A DNA stretch of 64,000 nucleotides from Sodalis praecaptivus (GTDB taxonomy: Bacteria; Pseudomonadota; Gammaproteobacteria; Enterobacterales; Enterobacteriaceae). A program made the translations under genes and the position numbers. The notes under the pieces are model-generated. The model saw only the letters and a list, made by a program, of their open reading frames with translations. It did no database searches and had not been told where the DNA came from. This document shows, piece by piece, positions 1 to 8,936 of the stretch (positions are counted from its first letter, which is position 1; each line of letters begins with the position of its first letter). The stretch lies in NCBI RefSeq assembly GCF_000517425.1, contig NZ_CP006569.1, positions 1,736,001 through 1,800,000 of the forward strand, read 5' to 3'.

Positions 1-54
1 TCGTATTGCACGGGGCAATCCATCAACATTACCGGCGGTCAGGTGATGTTTTAA
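1..54 (+). CDS. srlD: Sorbitol-6-phosphate 2-dehydrogenase, C-terminal end only
   Basis: The first 17 codons and a TAA stop give a tail ending in ITGGQVMF, which matches the C-terminus of enterobacterial SrlD (GutD), the NAD-dependent dehydrogenase that converts glucitol-6-phosphate to fructose-6-phosphate. The rest of the gene lies left of the window. Its position directly before gutM, srlR and gutQ is the normal order of the glucitol operon, which supports the call despite the short fragment. Confidence 0.85.
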   Translation, partial: SYCTGQSINITGGQVMF

Positions 55-56
55 GG

Positions 57-86
57 CGCCCTCCCCGACGGGCGTCGGGGAGGGCG
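57..86. other. Strong hairpin between srlD and gutM
   Basis: A perfect 13-bp inverted repeat (CGCCCTCCCCGAC and its complement) with a 4-nt GGGC loop fills most of the srlD-gutM gap. No T tract follows, so it is not a standard intrinsic terminator. It could shield the 3' end of the upstream transport and dehydrogenase mRNA and lower gutM expression; that role is inference. Confidence 0.6.
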
Positions 87-104
87 TTGCCAAGGAGAGA
101 AAAC

Positions 105-467
105 ATGAGTTCGAGCTCGGTATTGATTATGTTTGCTCTGCTCGCCTGGTCCGGTCAGATTTTGCTAGGCTGGCGCCAGGTGCGGCGCTTTAATCAGGCG
201 CTGATGCAATTACAGCGGCTGGGATGCGTCGGCGTCGGCCGCTCATCGGGGCGTTTTCGATCGCGGGTGGTGATGGCGCTGGCGTTTGACGGCCAGGGCA
301 GCGTCCGCGGCGGGTTCGTTTTACGCGGGATGACGGTGTTTGCGCGGCCGCAACCGTTAACGCAGCTGATAGGTTTGCAGCGGGAACAGCTCAATCCGAT
401 TGTGATCTATCCTAAGGAACCGGCATGTCAAACCGCCCTGGCATTAGCGATTGAACCGAAATCATGA
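105..467 (+). CDS. gutM: Glucitol operon activator GutM
   Basis: This 120-aa protein matches GutM, the co-activator of the glucitol (srl/gut) operon, in length and sequence. Diagnostic stretches are [10 protein letters not shown], the TVFARPQ segment and an N-terminal hydrophobic helix at about residues 5-22 that may anchor it in the membrane. The start at 105 is chosen because AAGGAGAG lies just upstream. It sits between srlD and srlR as in E. coli. GutM works with the repressor SrlR to set operon output. Confidence 0.9.
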   Translation: MSSSSVLIMFALLAWSGQILLGWRQVRRFNQALMQLQRLGCVGVGRSSGRFRSRVVMALAFDGQGSVRGGFVLRGMTVFARPQPLTQLIGLQREQLNPIVIYPKEPACQTALALAIEPKS

Positions 468-561
468 TATTTTCATTTTAAAACATTCTTGCTTTCATTC
501 GTCCGCCGCCGTTGGCGGCGGCCTGGCGGCAAGGGCATACTTCGTTTGGAAGAATATCATG

Positions 562-1335
562 ATGAAACCCAGGCAGCGTCAGGCCGCGATAATCGACTAT
601 CTTCAGCTCCACGGCAAAACCTCCGTCGAGGATCTTGCCGGGCATTTCGCCCTCACCGGCACTACTATCCGCAAAGATCTGACCCAGTTGGAAGAGGAAG
701 GGGCGGTGATACGCACCTATGGCGGCGTCGTGCTCAGTCGTGAAGAGGGCGACCAACCCATCGATCGCAAAACCCATATCAATACCGCCAAAAAGCGGCA
801 GATTGCCCGGCGCGCGGCATTGCTGATCAAAGATGGCGAATCGCTGATATTCGACGCCGGCAGCACGGTGTTGCAAATGGTGCCCTGGCTGGCGCAATTT
901 AACAATATTACCGTCATGACCAATAGCCTGAGCATCGTTAACGAGCTGGTCGAACTGGATAACGATCAGGTGATCTTGATGCCGGGGGGCACCTATCGGA
1001 AAAATTCCGCCTCTTTCCACGGCACGCTGGCAGAGGCGGCATTTTCCCATTTCAATTTCGATAAATTGTTCATCGGCGCCGACGGCGTCGATTTGACCGC
1101 CGGCGTGACCACGTTCAATGAATTGCATGCGGTCAGCCAGGCGATGTGCCGGGCCGCACAGCAGCGTATTTTGCTGGTGGATTCGTCGAAGTTCGGCCGT
1201 AAAAGTCCCAATATCGTCTGCGCGCTTAGCGCGGTGGACATTTTAATTACCGACAACGGTATCCCGCCGGCCACGCTCCAGGCATTGCGCGATAGCGGTA
1301 TCGAGGTCGTCGTGGTGGATAACGAAGATGAGTGA
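562..1335 (+). CDS. srlR: Glucitol operon repressor, DeoR family
   Basis: The 257-aa product has the length of E. coli SrlR and close sequence similarity. A DeoR-type winged helix (about residues 1-57, with the TTIRKDL recognition-helix region and RTYGGVV) is followed by a sugar-phosphate sensor domain carrying DAGST, MTNSL, GADG and ADSSKFG-like motifs. It represses the srl operon until a phosphorylated glucitol-related effector binds. Two adjacent ATGs occur at 559 and 562; 562 gives the MKPRQRQ start known from E. coli, with GGAAG nine bases upstream. The end overlaps gutQ by 8 bp, implying translational coupling. Confidence 0.93.
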   Translation: MKPRQRQAAIIDYLQLHGKTSVEDLAGHFALTGTTIRKDLTQLEEEGAVIRTYGGVVLSREEGDQPIDRKTHINTAKKRQIARRAALLIKDGESLIFDAGSTVLQMVPWLAQFNNITVMTNSLSIVNELVELDNDQVILMPGGTYRKNSASFHGTLAEAAFSHFNFDKLFIGADGVDLTAGVTTFNELHAVSQAMCRAAQQRILLVDSSKFGRKSPNIVCALSAVDILITDNGIPPATLQALRDSGIEVVVVDNEDE

Positions 1336-2296
1336 TGAACGGTTATTGGCCTTCGCCCGGGAGACGTTGGACATTGAAATCAGCGAGGTGCAGCGGATGC
1401 GCGATCGCCTCGACGGTAGTATTGTCACCGCCTGCCGATTGCTGCTGGCCTGCGAAGGGAAAGTGATTGTCGCCGGCATGGGTAAATCCGGCCATATCGG
1501 CAAGAAAATTGCCGCGTCGCTGGCCAGTACCGGCACGCCGGCCTTTTTTGTCCACCCGGCAGAAGCCCTGCATGGGGATTTGGGCATGATCGATGCCCGC
1601 GATGTGGTGCTGTTTATTTCCTATTCTGGCCGCGCGCGCGAGCTGGACACCTTGCTGCCGCTTTTGGCGGAAAGCCAGATTCCGGTGATTGCGCTGACCG
1701 GCAATCTGACGTCGCCGCTGGCCCAGGGCGCCGCCTGCGTGCTTAACATCAGCGTCGAGCGTGAAGCCTGTCCGATGGGGCTAGCGCCGACCTCCAGCGC
1801 GGTAAACACGCTGATGATGGGGGACGCGCTGGCGATGGCGCTGATGCGCCAGCGGGACTTCGGGCCGGAGCAGTTCGCCCGGTCACACCCTGGCGGCAGC
1901 CTGGGGGCGCAATTGCTCAACCGCGTGCATCATGTGATGCGCCGTGGCGAGCGTATTCCGCGCATCGCCGTGCAGGGTACGGTTATGGACGCGATGTTTG
2001 AACTCAGCCGCACCGGGCTCGGTCTGACCGCGGTCTGCGGCCCCGCGGATCGTGTAGTGGGGGTGTTTACCGACGGCGATCTCCGGCGCTGGCTGGTAAA
2101 AGGACGGGCGCTGACCGCGCCGATCGCTGATGCGATGACCACCCCCGGGTATCGGCTCCCCCTCGACTGGCGTGCCGGCGCAGCGCTTGAAGCCCTGCAT
2201 CAGCAGCAAATCACCGCGGCGCCGGTGGTCGATGCCGATGGTGACTTGGTGGGGGCCATTAATATGCACGATCTGCATCAGGCGGGTATCGGCTAA
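1328..2296 (+). CDS. gutQ: D-arabinose 5-phosphate isomerase GutQ
   Basis: GutQ interconverts D-ribulose 5-phosphate and D-arabinose 5-phosphate in the cytoplasm and is a paralogue of KdsD, which feeds Kdo synthesis. The 322-aa chain has an N-terminal SIS domain (about 35-170) with [21 protein letters not shown] and SYSGRARE, then a RSHPGGSLG segment, then two CBS repeats (about 200-320). The start overlaps srlR in an ATGA arrangement. It ends the glucitol operon as in E. coli, where GutQ is thought to help set inducer levels. No defect is visible. Confidence 0.93.
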   Translation: MSDERLLAFARETLDIEISEVQRMRDRLDGSIVTACRLLLACEGKVIVAGMGKSGHIGKKIAASLASTGTPAFFVHPAEALHGDLGMIDARDVVLFISYSGRARELDTLLPLLAESQIPVIALTGNLTSPLAQGAACVLNISVEREACPMGLAPTSSAVNTLMMGDALAMALMRQRDFGPEQFARSHPGGSLGAQLLNRVHHVMRRGERIPRIAVQGTVMDAMFELSRTGLGLTAVCGPADRVVGVFTDGDLRRWLVKGRALTAPIADAMTTPGYRLPLDWRAGAALEALHQQQITAAPVVDADGDLVGAINMHDLHQAGIG

Positions 2297-2328
2297 GCGA
2301 TATTGCCGAACCGTGGCGGATCCGGCTG

Positions 2329-2591
2329 CCGAACGCGCTTGCGCGGGTTGGGCCACCGCCGTGGCCCTGGGGGCCGTTAGCGGCATAGGTAGGTGGCTGC
2401 CCGGGGTGCCGAACGCGCTTGCGCGGGTCGAGCCGCCGCCGTGACCTTGGGGGCCGTGTTCCGGCGTGCGTAGGGTATGGCGTTGTCCGGGCTGCTGAGC
2501 GGCTCTTGCGCGGGATAGGCGCACCGTGGCATCGGGGACCGCTTGCGGCGTTCGGATGGCGTGTCCGCCGCCGCCGAGGGGCCTGCGCGGG
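2329..2591. repeat. Degenerate tandem repeat of about 80 bp, four copies
   Basis: The 322 bases between gutQ and the convergent aldolase gene hold no gene. The core YTGCGCGGG recurs at 2339, 2419, 2506 and 2583. Copies 1 and 2 share GCCGAACGCGCTTGCGCGGG exactly with an 80-bp period; copies 3 and 4 are more diverged. No terminator is evident on either strand. Confidence 0.65.
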
Positions 2592-2618
2592 CTGGGGCGC
2601 CGCGGCGGCCCTATGGCG

Positions 2619-3296
2619 TTAGCGTTGCGGCGTGCCGATCGTCTGTTGGCCGAAGGCCTGTTCCCACTCCGTTTTGAATTGCGCCACCGCGGCATCGACC
2701 GCCGGGCTTTGCAGTAATTGCTCAGCAATGTCGACCGCTAATGTCACATGGCGACACCCTGCCAGCATACAATCCAGCACCTGCCGCGGCGATTTGAAGC
2801 TGGCGGCCAGCATTTGGCAATCGGGGGCATGCTGACTCAGCAAGGATTGAAGCTCGCGCACACATTGCAAGCCGCTGCCGCCTTGGGCATCTATCCGGTT
2901 GACATACGGGGCGACATAGGCCGCTCCCGCCAGCGCCGCCAGCAGCCCCTGTATCGGCGCATACACGGCCGTCCCAAGCGTTGGAATACCGCTGCCGCGC
3001 AGTAGGCCGATAGCGGCGAGTCCCTCACGGGTGACCGGGATTTTGACCACCGTTGCGCGATCGCGCGCATACAGCGCGCGTGCTTCATGCACCATTTCCT
3101 CCGCCGTCTCCGCGAGTACTTGGGCAAACAGCGGTTTGTCCGGGCCAATCGCCACGCGAAGCTGCGTCAGGCATGTCTCGGGGGCCAACTTCCCGCGGGC
3201 GAGAATACTGGGGTTGGTCGTGACGCCGGCGATAGGCAGACTATACGACACGCGTTGCACCGCGGCGCTATCGCCGCTGTCGAGATAAATATTCAT
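2619..3296 (-). CDS. fsa: Fructose-6-phosphate aldolase (transaldolase family)
   Basis: The 225-aa protein matches the FsaA/FsaB (MipB/TalC) family, which cleaves fructose 6-phosphate to dihydroxyacetone and glyceraldehyde 3-phosphate. Family motifs are AGVTTNPS (23-30), VVKIPVT with the Schiff-base lysine at K85 (the position used in E. coli FsaA), GIPTLGTAVY, APYVNRIDAQGG and AASFKSPRQ. The start at 3296 is preceded by AAGGAAT on the minus strand; upstream codons in frame do not resemble the family. It faces gutQ tail to tail. Whether it serves hexitol metabolism is not shown. Confidence 0.9.
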   Translation of the reverse strand: MNIYLDSGDSAAVQRVSYSLPIAGVTTNPSILARGKLAPETCLTQLRVAIGPDKPLFAQVLAETAEEMVHEARALYARDRATVVKIPVTREGLAAIGLLRGSGIPTLGTAVYAPIQGLLAALAGAAYVAPYVNRIDAQGGSGLQCVRELQSLLSQHAPDCQMLAASFKSPRQVLDCMLAGCRHVTLAVDIAEQLLQSPAVDAAVAQFKTEWEQAFGQQTIGTPQR

Positions 3297-4339
3297 ATCG
3301 ATTCCTTTTGACTTCACGATTGACTCGCGTTTAACACTATTCGCGTGGCCGGCAAGGGCCAGGCACGCGACGACGCGGCACAGAGCCGCATCGTTAAGCA
3401 AGCAACGTCGTCCCAAGCAGCGCCTTGGCGCTCGGCCATCGAGGCCCTGCGTGTCAGGTGACGTCCGCGCTGAGCACTTCAGGGGTACTTTACGCGTAAC
3501 GGAAAGCCGTGAACTTGCGGAGGCTCACAAACAAAATATAAATAAATCAAAATGAAATGTATTTGGTTTATTTTGATTAGTTTCATCTTCGCAATGATGA
3601 TAATCGAACGGAGGAACGGAGGAACGGAGGAACGGAGGAATGGAGGAACGGAGGAGCAGCGGGGCAGAGGAACAGAGGAACAGAGGAACAGAGGAACAGA
3701 GGAACAGCGGGGCAGAGGAGCAGAGGAGCAGAGAAACAGAGGAAAAGTGGAACAGTGAGATAGCGGGATGGAATAATGGAATTTGGCAAGAAGAGAACTG
3801 ATAATGGGAGAGAAAATGCAAAGAGGCAAAAGCCGTTCAATCGCCAAGGCAATGTCAGAGCGAAAGGGGAGAGGGGCAACAGTTGACGAGGACGCGACGT
3901 TTTAACCAAAGACCTTCAATCCGGTGAATGGCAAGGCGTAGCAATCGGGCTGGCGGCTTTGCGGGAGCCGCGCCTCAAATTAGAAGAGGGAGGGTTAGGA
4001 ATTCAGGGTCATTGCCGTGAAATAGAATTAAATAGAAATGACGCCTGTGCCAACCTTTCGATTTTGACCAAGCGCTTAAGGCACTTCTGTCCGGCCAGGC
4101 ATTAACCGGCCCCTTTTTATTAGGAAGCGAGAATATTGTAATCACGTTCATGTATTAGCTTCTCCTGTTTTTTGATGTTAATGGCAATGAGAACGTTTTG
4201 TCTGCCTACCCTCTATTACCTGTCGTTCGGAAGACAACGCTATTGCGCCCTCTGATCGCGTTGATAAACCTTAGGCGATGACACCCTCAAAATCTATTCG
4301 GTCCTCTGTCGATATAGATAAATCAAGGTACCAATATAT
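3297..4339. other. AT-rich intergenic stretch flanking a short-unit repeat
   Basis: About 1 kb without a convincing gene. The part to about 3470 has the GC-rich style of the region; from about 3520 it becomes AT-rich and stays so through the next gene. It contains the 8-bp tandem array at 3610-3769. No integrase, tRNA or insertion sequence is recognisable at the composition change. Confidence 0.6.
3610..3769. repeat. 8-bp tandem repeat array (RGAGGAAC)n, about 20 units
   Basis: About 20 contiguous octamers of consensus RGAGGAAC, starting as GGAGGAAC and changing to AGAGGAAC. The variant AGCGGGGC occurs at units 7 and 13, giving a 48-bp higher-order period. Eight-base units are not a multiple of three, so any change in copy number would shift all reading frames. 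A 68-codon open frame (3552-3758) crosses it, but its C-terminal part is only the repeat. Confidence 0.85.
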
Positions 4340-4368
4340 TTTACAATCGGCTTGTCTTTAAGTATATT
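4340..4368 (+). promoter_or_regulatory. Predicted sigma-70 promoter of the deamidase-like gene
   Basis: TTTACA (4340-4345) and TATATT (4363-4368) are separated by exactly 17 bp; each hexamer differs from consensus at one position. The predicted 5' UTR to the ATG at 4407 is about 33 nt. The surrounding DNA is AT-rich, so chance matches are more likely here. Confidence 0.5.
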
Positions 4369-4406
4369 CCGCGGCCAGAAACAGCCAATAAGAAATAGGA
4401 AAAATC

Positions 4407-5936
4407 ATGGTAACGCTATCAGGTTCAACAATAAATTATTATCCTCTACATAAAACCACTACACAACCAAGCAGTGTTTATGACCCATTACAGGATAAGC
4501 TAACTATTATAAAACGTTTCTTTTCAGAGGCAAATGTCGATGTCACCAACAATCCAGAGGCCTATTCGTTGCAAGAAGCCTTAAAGCATGCACTTATCTG
4601 TTCCGCGGAGGCTGAAAATATAGGTGTTCCGACGACAGTGATAATTGATGACTTCAAAGGACTTTTTGTCGAGTTTACGCGTTCGGAGCGCACGCATCCT
4701 CAAAAATCGGTGGCAATAACACTACTTTCGTTAAAATGTCCCTTGGTAGTCATAACCGCCTCGATTGAAGACACGCTGTACTCAGAAAAAATTATTAATC
4801 TTCTTGAAGAGGAGAGGCAAGCCATAAGGAAGAGATATAGAACAGAAGTGGAAAGTATGCATTACGCCGCCCTCCGCGCATTGGAAAGAAAAAAAACCGC
4901 ATTGACTGCCCTGCGTAAGGACAAAAGCATTGAAGGATGGCGCGAGTATATAAGAGATGAATTACATCATTTCGATATAGAGGTGAGAGTTAATAATCTA
5001 GTGGAGTATAAGAGGGTATATAATTTACCTAATGTCTATCGCTATTTTTTTGACTTTAAAGTAATGGATTTTAATGACTTTATCTGCAAGCTAATGAAAA
5101 GCTACGATTTTGGCTCCCGTTACGAACATTATTATGACACGCAAACTTATGATGTTGACCAAAGGGAGTTTGCGGTAGTGCCTAAGGGAAGAGCGCTGGG
5201 GACGACGAATATCCGGCAATGTGTAGCGGTGATAATCAAAGGGAATAAAAGTACTGCTTTGGCGCATGTTGATTTGCATACGCTGCAACAGTCGCTTGAA
5301 AAAGCAATCATAGCAGCATTTCCCGATGATGATACATTGCAAGTTAGGGTTTATGGACCTACAGATAGGGTTAAAAAGGATGAAAAACCAGAAAGACTCA
5401 GCCGTCTGCAAAAGATCGCCAATGAAAATATCAGAACGGTATTGGAGAGCATCAAATCGCTGCGTTGTCAGGGGCGCAATGTTAACATCGCGTCGATACA
5501 GACGAACGTCAGTATAGAGGAAAAGCTTTTAAAGCAACTTGAATTTGAAAATCCACTGTTACCTGCCGACTGGACAGACATCATCACCACGGGTGACGAC
5601 ATTTATCAGGATGTCAATCCACCGACGCTCAATCCCTCAATCGCTCTGAGAAAAATGATTCGTTTCAATTCTAATGACTGGAAAATGTTTGATAAACCAG
5701 AAAGAAGTTCAAATTTGTTTAGATATAATATAAACAACTTTACTTGTATCGATGAATTCATAAAGGATAATCCGCAACATCATTTCTCTTTGTCGGCGGA
5801 AGATCTAACAAGCATTTTTTTATTAATGACCGACATCATGCTCGAAGATGTGAGCGAGCAGGATAATTATGACAAACTCGCGAATGGATTAACTCCCGCT
5901 TATATTGCTTATTTAATGACACAAAAAATGTTATAG
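4407..5936 (+). CDS. Uncharacterised protein with NTAN1/CNF/CheD-like deamidase core
   Basis: I do not recognise the full 509-aa protein. No signal peptide or membrane segment is seen. A helical, charged stretch (about 130-185) looks coiled-coil. At 252-290 the order QREF, TT(266-267), C272, then A-x-A-H-V-D with H287 and D289 recalls eukaryotic N-terminal asparagine amidohydrolase NTAN1. The following LQVRVYG (311-317) and basic helix also fit that fold. The T-x5-C-x14-H spacing matches CheD and CNF1-type glutamine deamidases, which share the fold. A role as a protein deamidase or toxin/effector is inferred. The gene is AT-rich against GC-rich neighbours, stands alone, and has an AATAGGAAAA ribosome site. 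Confidence 0.55.
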   Translation: MVTLSGSTINYYPLHKTTTQPSSVYDPLQDKLTIIKRFFSEANVDVTNNPEAYSLQEALKHALICSAEAENIGVPTTVIIDDFKGLFVEFTRSERTHPQKSVAITLLSLKCPLVVITASIEDTLYSEKIINLLEEERQAIRKRYRTEVESMHYAALRALERKKTALTALRKDKSIEGWREYIRDELHHFDIEVRVNNLVEYKRVYNLPNVYRYFFDFKVMDFNDFICKLMKSYDFGSRYEHYYDTQTYDVDQREFAVVPKGRALGTTNIRQCVAVIIKGNKSTALAHVDLHTLQQSLEKAIIAAFPDDDTLQVRVYGPTDRVKKDEKPERLSRLQKIANENIRTVLESIKSLRCQGRNVNIASIQTNVSIEEKLLKQLEFENPLLPADWTDIITTGDDIYQDVNPPTLNPSIALRKMIRFNSNDWKMFDKPERSSNLFRYNINNFTCIDEFIKDNPQHHFSLSAEDLTSIFLLMTDIMLEDVSEQDNYDKLANGLTPAYIAYLMTQKML

Positions 5937-6163
5937 GTGAGCGAGAGGGTAAAGCTAACCTAACGCCTGCTAACTTTCTGACTATCGTGCGTCAGGGAAG
6001 TCATTCAACCTGAAAATCTGGGTTGCCCTCCCTTAAATTTGGGCAAATGCCCGTTGCCAAACTGCGGCGGGCTGCTTAGCGTGCAGCAATGCCCCGAGAA
6101 ATAGGCGGGGTGTATCAACATCGACCAACGTCTTATCTCCTATAACAACAAGAGAGGCTTACG

Positions 6164-7294
6164 ATGATCACTCTGTCCCCTGCACGACGTTTTGCGCTGT
6201 CAGCGGCGCTCATTGCCGTCGGCACGCCCGCGCTGGCACAAACCTATGCCTATGTCTCCAACGCCGATTCCGGCACCATCACCCGTTATAAGCTCGATAC
6301 CCAGACGGGAAAACTAACGCTGCTCGGCGCGACACCGGCGGCGGCGAAAGTGATGCCGATGGCGCTGAGCCCCGATCGTCAGCACTTATACAGCGCGGAG
6401 CGCACGCAGCCCTGGTCGGTCATCACCTGGCAGATCGACCGCCAAACGGGCGATTTACAGCAACAGGCGGTTACGCCGGTCGCGGCCAGTTTTCCCTACA
6501 TCGCGGTGGATAAATCGGGCCGATATCTATTGGGCGCCTCCTATGACAGCGATATCGTCACCAGCAATCGCATTGATGCGCAAGGCAAGGTGACGGCGCT
6601 GGTGACCGGCTCTTATCACACCGGTCCGCATGCGCACTCCGTCATCCCCGATAACACCAACCGCGTATTATTCGTGGGCAATTTGGGCAGCGATCGGGTC
6701 TTGCAGCTGCGCCTTGCCGATAATGGCGCCATCAGCGCGCTCGGCGACGGTTACGTGCAGGATGAGAAAAACAGCGGCCCGCGGCATTCTGTCGTGTCAC
6801 CGGACAACCGCTATTTATATAACCTGGCGGAAATGGCCGGCACCATCACGCAATATCGTCTCGGCGAGGAGGGGGCATTAAGCCGGGTTCAACGTTGGCC
6901 TAACGCCGTGGCGGCGCAATATCACCTGCAGCACGGCAAAGAACGCTCGGGAAACTATACCGATCCCACGCCGCGCATCTGGTCGGCGGATATTAAAATG
7001 ACGCCCAACGGCCATTTTCTTTACGTCTCCGAACGGACCTCCAGCACGGTTAGCGGCTATCGTGTTGACGGGCAAAGCGGCGCCTTGACCTTGATCGGCA
7101 GTTGGGCGGTGGAACAGCAGCCGCGCGGCATCGCCGTGGACGACAGCGGTAAATGGCTGGTGGTGTCCGGTGAGAAAAGCCCGGTGGTCGGCAGTTATGC
7201 TATCGATCCACGCACGGGCGCCCTCGCGCGCGTTTCGGAGGCGCCGTGCGGCAAGGATGCCAATTGGGTGACCCTGGTCAGCGTGACGCTGTGA
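6164..7294 (+). CDS. Exported lactonase-family beta-propeller protein
   Basis: The 376-aa protein starts with a Sec signal peptide (hydrophobic core about 8-22, ALAQ cleavage near residue 26) and continues as repeated blades of the type YVSNADSGTITRYKLDTQTGKL. The family is the seven-bladed 6-phosphogluconolactonase-like fold (PF10282). Cytoplasmic E. coli Pgl hydrolyses 6-phosphogluconolactone; a signal peptide argues that this member acts in the periplasm on another sugar lactone or does not act on a phosphorylated substrate. GAGAGG precedes the ATG. It is monocistronic, so context does not narrow the substrate. Confidence 0.8.
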   Translation: MITLSPARRFALSAALIAVGTPALAQTYAYVSNADSGTITRYKLDTQTGKLTLLGATPAAAKVMPMALSPDRQHLYSAERTQPWSVITWQIDRQTGDLQQQAVTPVAASFPYIAVDKSGRYLLGASYDSDIVTSNRIDAQGKVTALVTGSYHTGPHAHSVIPDNTNRVLFVGNLGSDRVLQLRLADNGAISALGDGYVQDEKNSGPRHSVVSPDNRYLYNLAEMAGTITQYRLGEEGALSRVQRWPNAVAAQYHLQHGKERSGNYTDPTPRIWSADIKMTPNGHFLYVSERTSSTVSGYRVDGQSGALTLIGSWAVEQQPRGIAVDDSGKWLVVSGEKSPVVGSYAIDPRTGALARVSEAPCGKDANWVTLVSVTL

Positions 7295-7663
7295 TTTCGC
7301 CGAGAAAACGCGTTTTCTCCACTCGGTGCGTCAACAAGCCGCGGCTAGGATCCTGCTGGTGCACGGGGATACGGCTGCGGCTACACGCCTTGCTTACAAG
7401 CCAAACAGTGACGAGCCGCCGCTGGGTAGCGGCAGAAAAAGCCCTAACAACAAAGGCGGCTTGAACCCTCCCTACAGCGGACTGTCGGGGGGCGGCGGCC
7501 GTCATTTCCCGGTCGGGACGTTAGGACGGCGATTAAACGGTTTATGCTAAGTGTTGCAGCTGGCTGTTTTTTTGTGATTTATTGCGGGAAAGGAATTCGA
7601 TGACGCTAAACTGCATCCGCAGCACGAGGGTATGACATGCTGTTGCGCAACCCTCGGTGCGCC
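7295..7663. other. Convergent intergenic region with AT-core palindrome
   Basis: This 369-bp gap between convergent genes has no convincing ORF. At 7302-7319 the perfect palindrome GAGAAAACGCGTTTTCTC, eight bases after the stop of the lactonase gene, could fold as a 7-bp hairpin with a CGCG loop and a short T tract, and may act as a weak terminator. A T7 run occurs near 7567 without a good stem before it. Confidence 0.45.
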
Positions 7664-8536
7664 TTACAGCCGCTTTTGGCCCACCAGGTTATTGGCGAGC
7701 ACTTCAAACGCCTGTCTTACCAGTGCGCTGCCCATGCCGGGGCGTATCCACAGATAAAACTGGGTGTCCGGCAAACGCGGCAGGCCGTCGTTTTCCCCCA
7801 GTACCCGCATATCGGGGTCCAGCATTTCGATACTGCGCGCGGTTACGCCAAGCCGGGCCTTGATGGCGGCCTTGATGCCGAGCAAATTGGAGGTGGTATA
7901 GGCCAGGCGCCAGCGCACCTGAGCGGCGTCCAGCGCTGCCACCGCCACGCGGCGATAAATGCTGGGGTGGTCGGCGAGAATGAGGGGGATAGGCTCCTCT
8001 GGCAGATGCACGTAGTGCGCCGAGCAGATCCACACCGTCGGGGAGGTGCGTAGCAGCAACCCTTCGAGGGTGGGATCTTGCCGGGTCGAGAGGGTCATAT
8101 TGATTTCCCCGCGGTGCAGTGCGTCCATTAAAAACCGGCTGCGGCCCACCTCCAGCTCCAGATTTAAACGGGGCGCCCAGCGGGCAATTTGACTCAATAA
8201 ATGCGGCAACAGGGTTTCCGAGACGTCGTGAGGGGATCCGATACGCAGTACGCCGGAAAAACGGTTGTCCTGAAGAGAACGAAAGGCATCGTCGTTTAGC
8301 GTCAACAAATCCCGCGCGTAACTAAGCAGTTGGCGCCCCTGCTGCGTCAGTTGCTTGTTGCGGCCTTCTTTTTGAAAAAGGGCTATCCCCACCAGATTTT
8401 CCAGCCGCTGCATCTGCTGGCTGATAGCCCCCTGCGTACGGCCTATTTGCGCGCCCGCCCGGGCAAAGCTGCGCAGATCGGCTACCGCGACAAAGGTTCT
8501 CAGAAGTTCGATATCAAGGTTATCGGTATGGATCAT
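7664..8536 (-). CDS. LysR-family regulator similar to LrhA
   Basis: The 290-aa protein has an N-terminal LysR helix-turn-helix (about 8-65: LDIELLRTFVAVADLRSF, RTQGAISQQMQRLE) and an effector domain. It aligns with E. coli LrhA, sharing the LLRTF.AVAD, QQMQRLE.LVG, GRNK.LT, EPIPL and GVTAR segments. LrhA controls motility and surface genes in E. coli; this shorter homologue lacks the LrhA C-terminal tail and its targets are unknown. The start at 8536 is where similarity begins; the in-frame extension upstream is not family-like. Confidence 0.82.
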   Translation of the reverse strand: MIHTDNLDIELLRTFVAVADLRSFARAGAQIGRTQGAISQQMQRLENLVGIALFQKEGRNKQLTQQGRQLLSYARDLLTLNDDAFRSLQDNRFSGVLRIGSPHDVSETLLPHLLSQIARWAPRLNLELEVGRSRFLMDALHRGEINMTLSTRQDPTLEGLLLRTSPTVWICSAHYVHLPEEPIPLILADHPSIYRRVAVAALDAAQVRWRLAYTTSNLLGIKAAIKARLGVTARSIEMLDPDMRVLGENDGLPRLPDTQFYLWIRPGMGSALVRQAFEVLANNLVGQKRL

Positions 8537-8936
8537 GATTCTCTGCCGTAGGCCTGAACGCGGCTTTCCGCCGGTGACGGCGCAGCCCCCTATTGCATCT
8601 GCATCGGGGAGCGCCGGCTCGTTCTGCGGGCATGGAGCCATGCAGCAAGGCGTGCCGCCCACCGCGCGGCGATGAGGGCGAGGCGTGCGGCCCAGAGGTG
8701 ACGCCGGGGTAGGTTAATGGTTAACCATCATAGCGGACTTTGTTACCCGGGCCAACATCACGATGCGCCGCGCGGAGGACCACAGCCGTCGGCCCGTTGA
8801 CCATGGGTGAGCCGAGGCCGTTCGCTGATGGCGCCGCGACGGCGGCGACGGGCGGGCGACGCGTCCTTCGCCACCGGGCGGTGTGACCGAAGCCGTTAAC
8901 GCCACCGCGAGGTGGGAGGTCTCTGCCGCGGCGGCA
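8537..8936. other. 400-bp gap with a perfect 12-bp palindrome
   Basis: The gap lies upstream of the LrhA-like gene and downstream of hxlR. ATGGTTAACCAT at 8717-8728 is a perfect palindrome inside GGTTAATGGTTAACC and may be a regulatory site for the LysR gene. The GC-rich remainder (about 8750-8936) shows no gene I can support; open frames there overlap hxlR out of frame and lack family signals. Confidence 0.4.

Noticed and set aside
478-1128. Minus-strand frame opposite srlR
   Set aside because: It lies fully antisense to a gene with clear orthology and shows no recognisable domain; similar antisense frames over gutQ, pxpC, patA and others were left out for the same reason.
3552-3758. 68-codon open frame with hydrophobic N-terminus crossing the 8-bp repeat
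   Set aside because: After about 18 residues the protein is only the translated repeat, the start has no clear ribosome site, and the opposite strand is equally open. I treat it as a by-product of the repeat.
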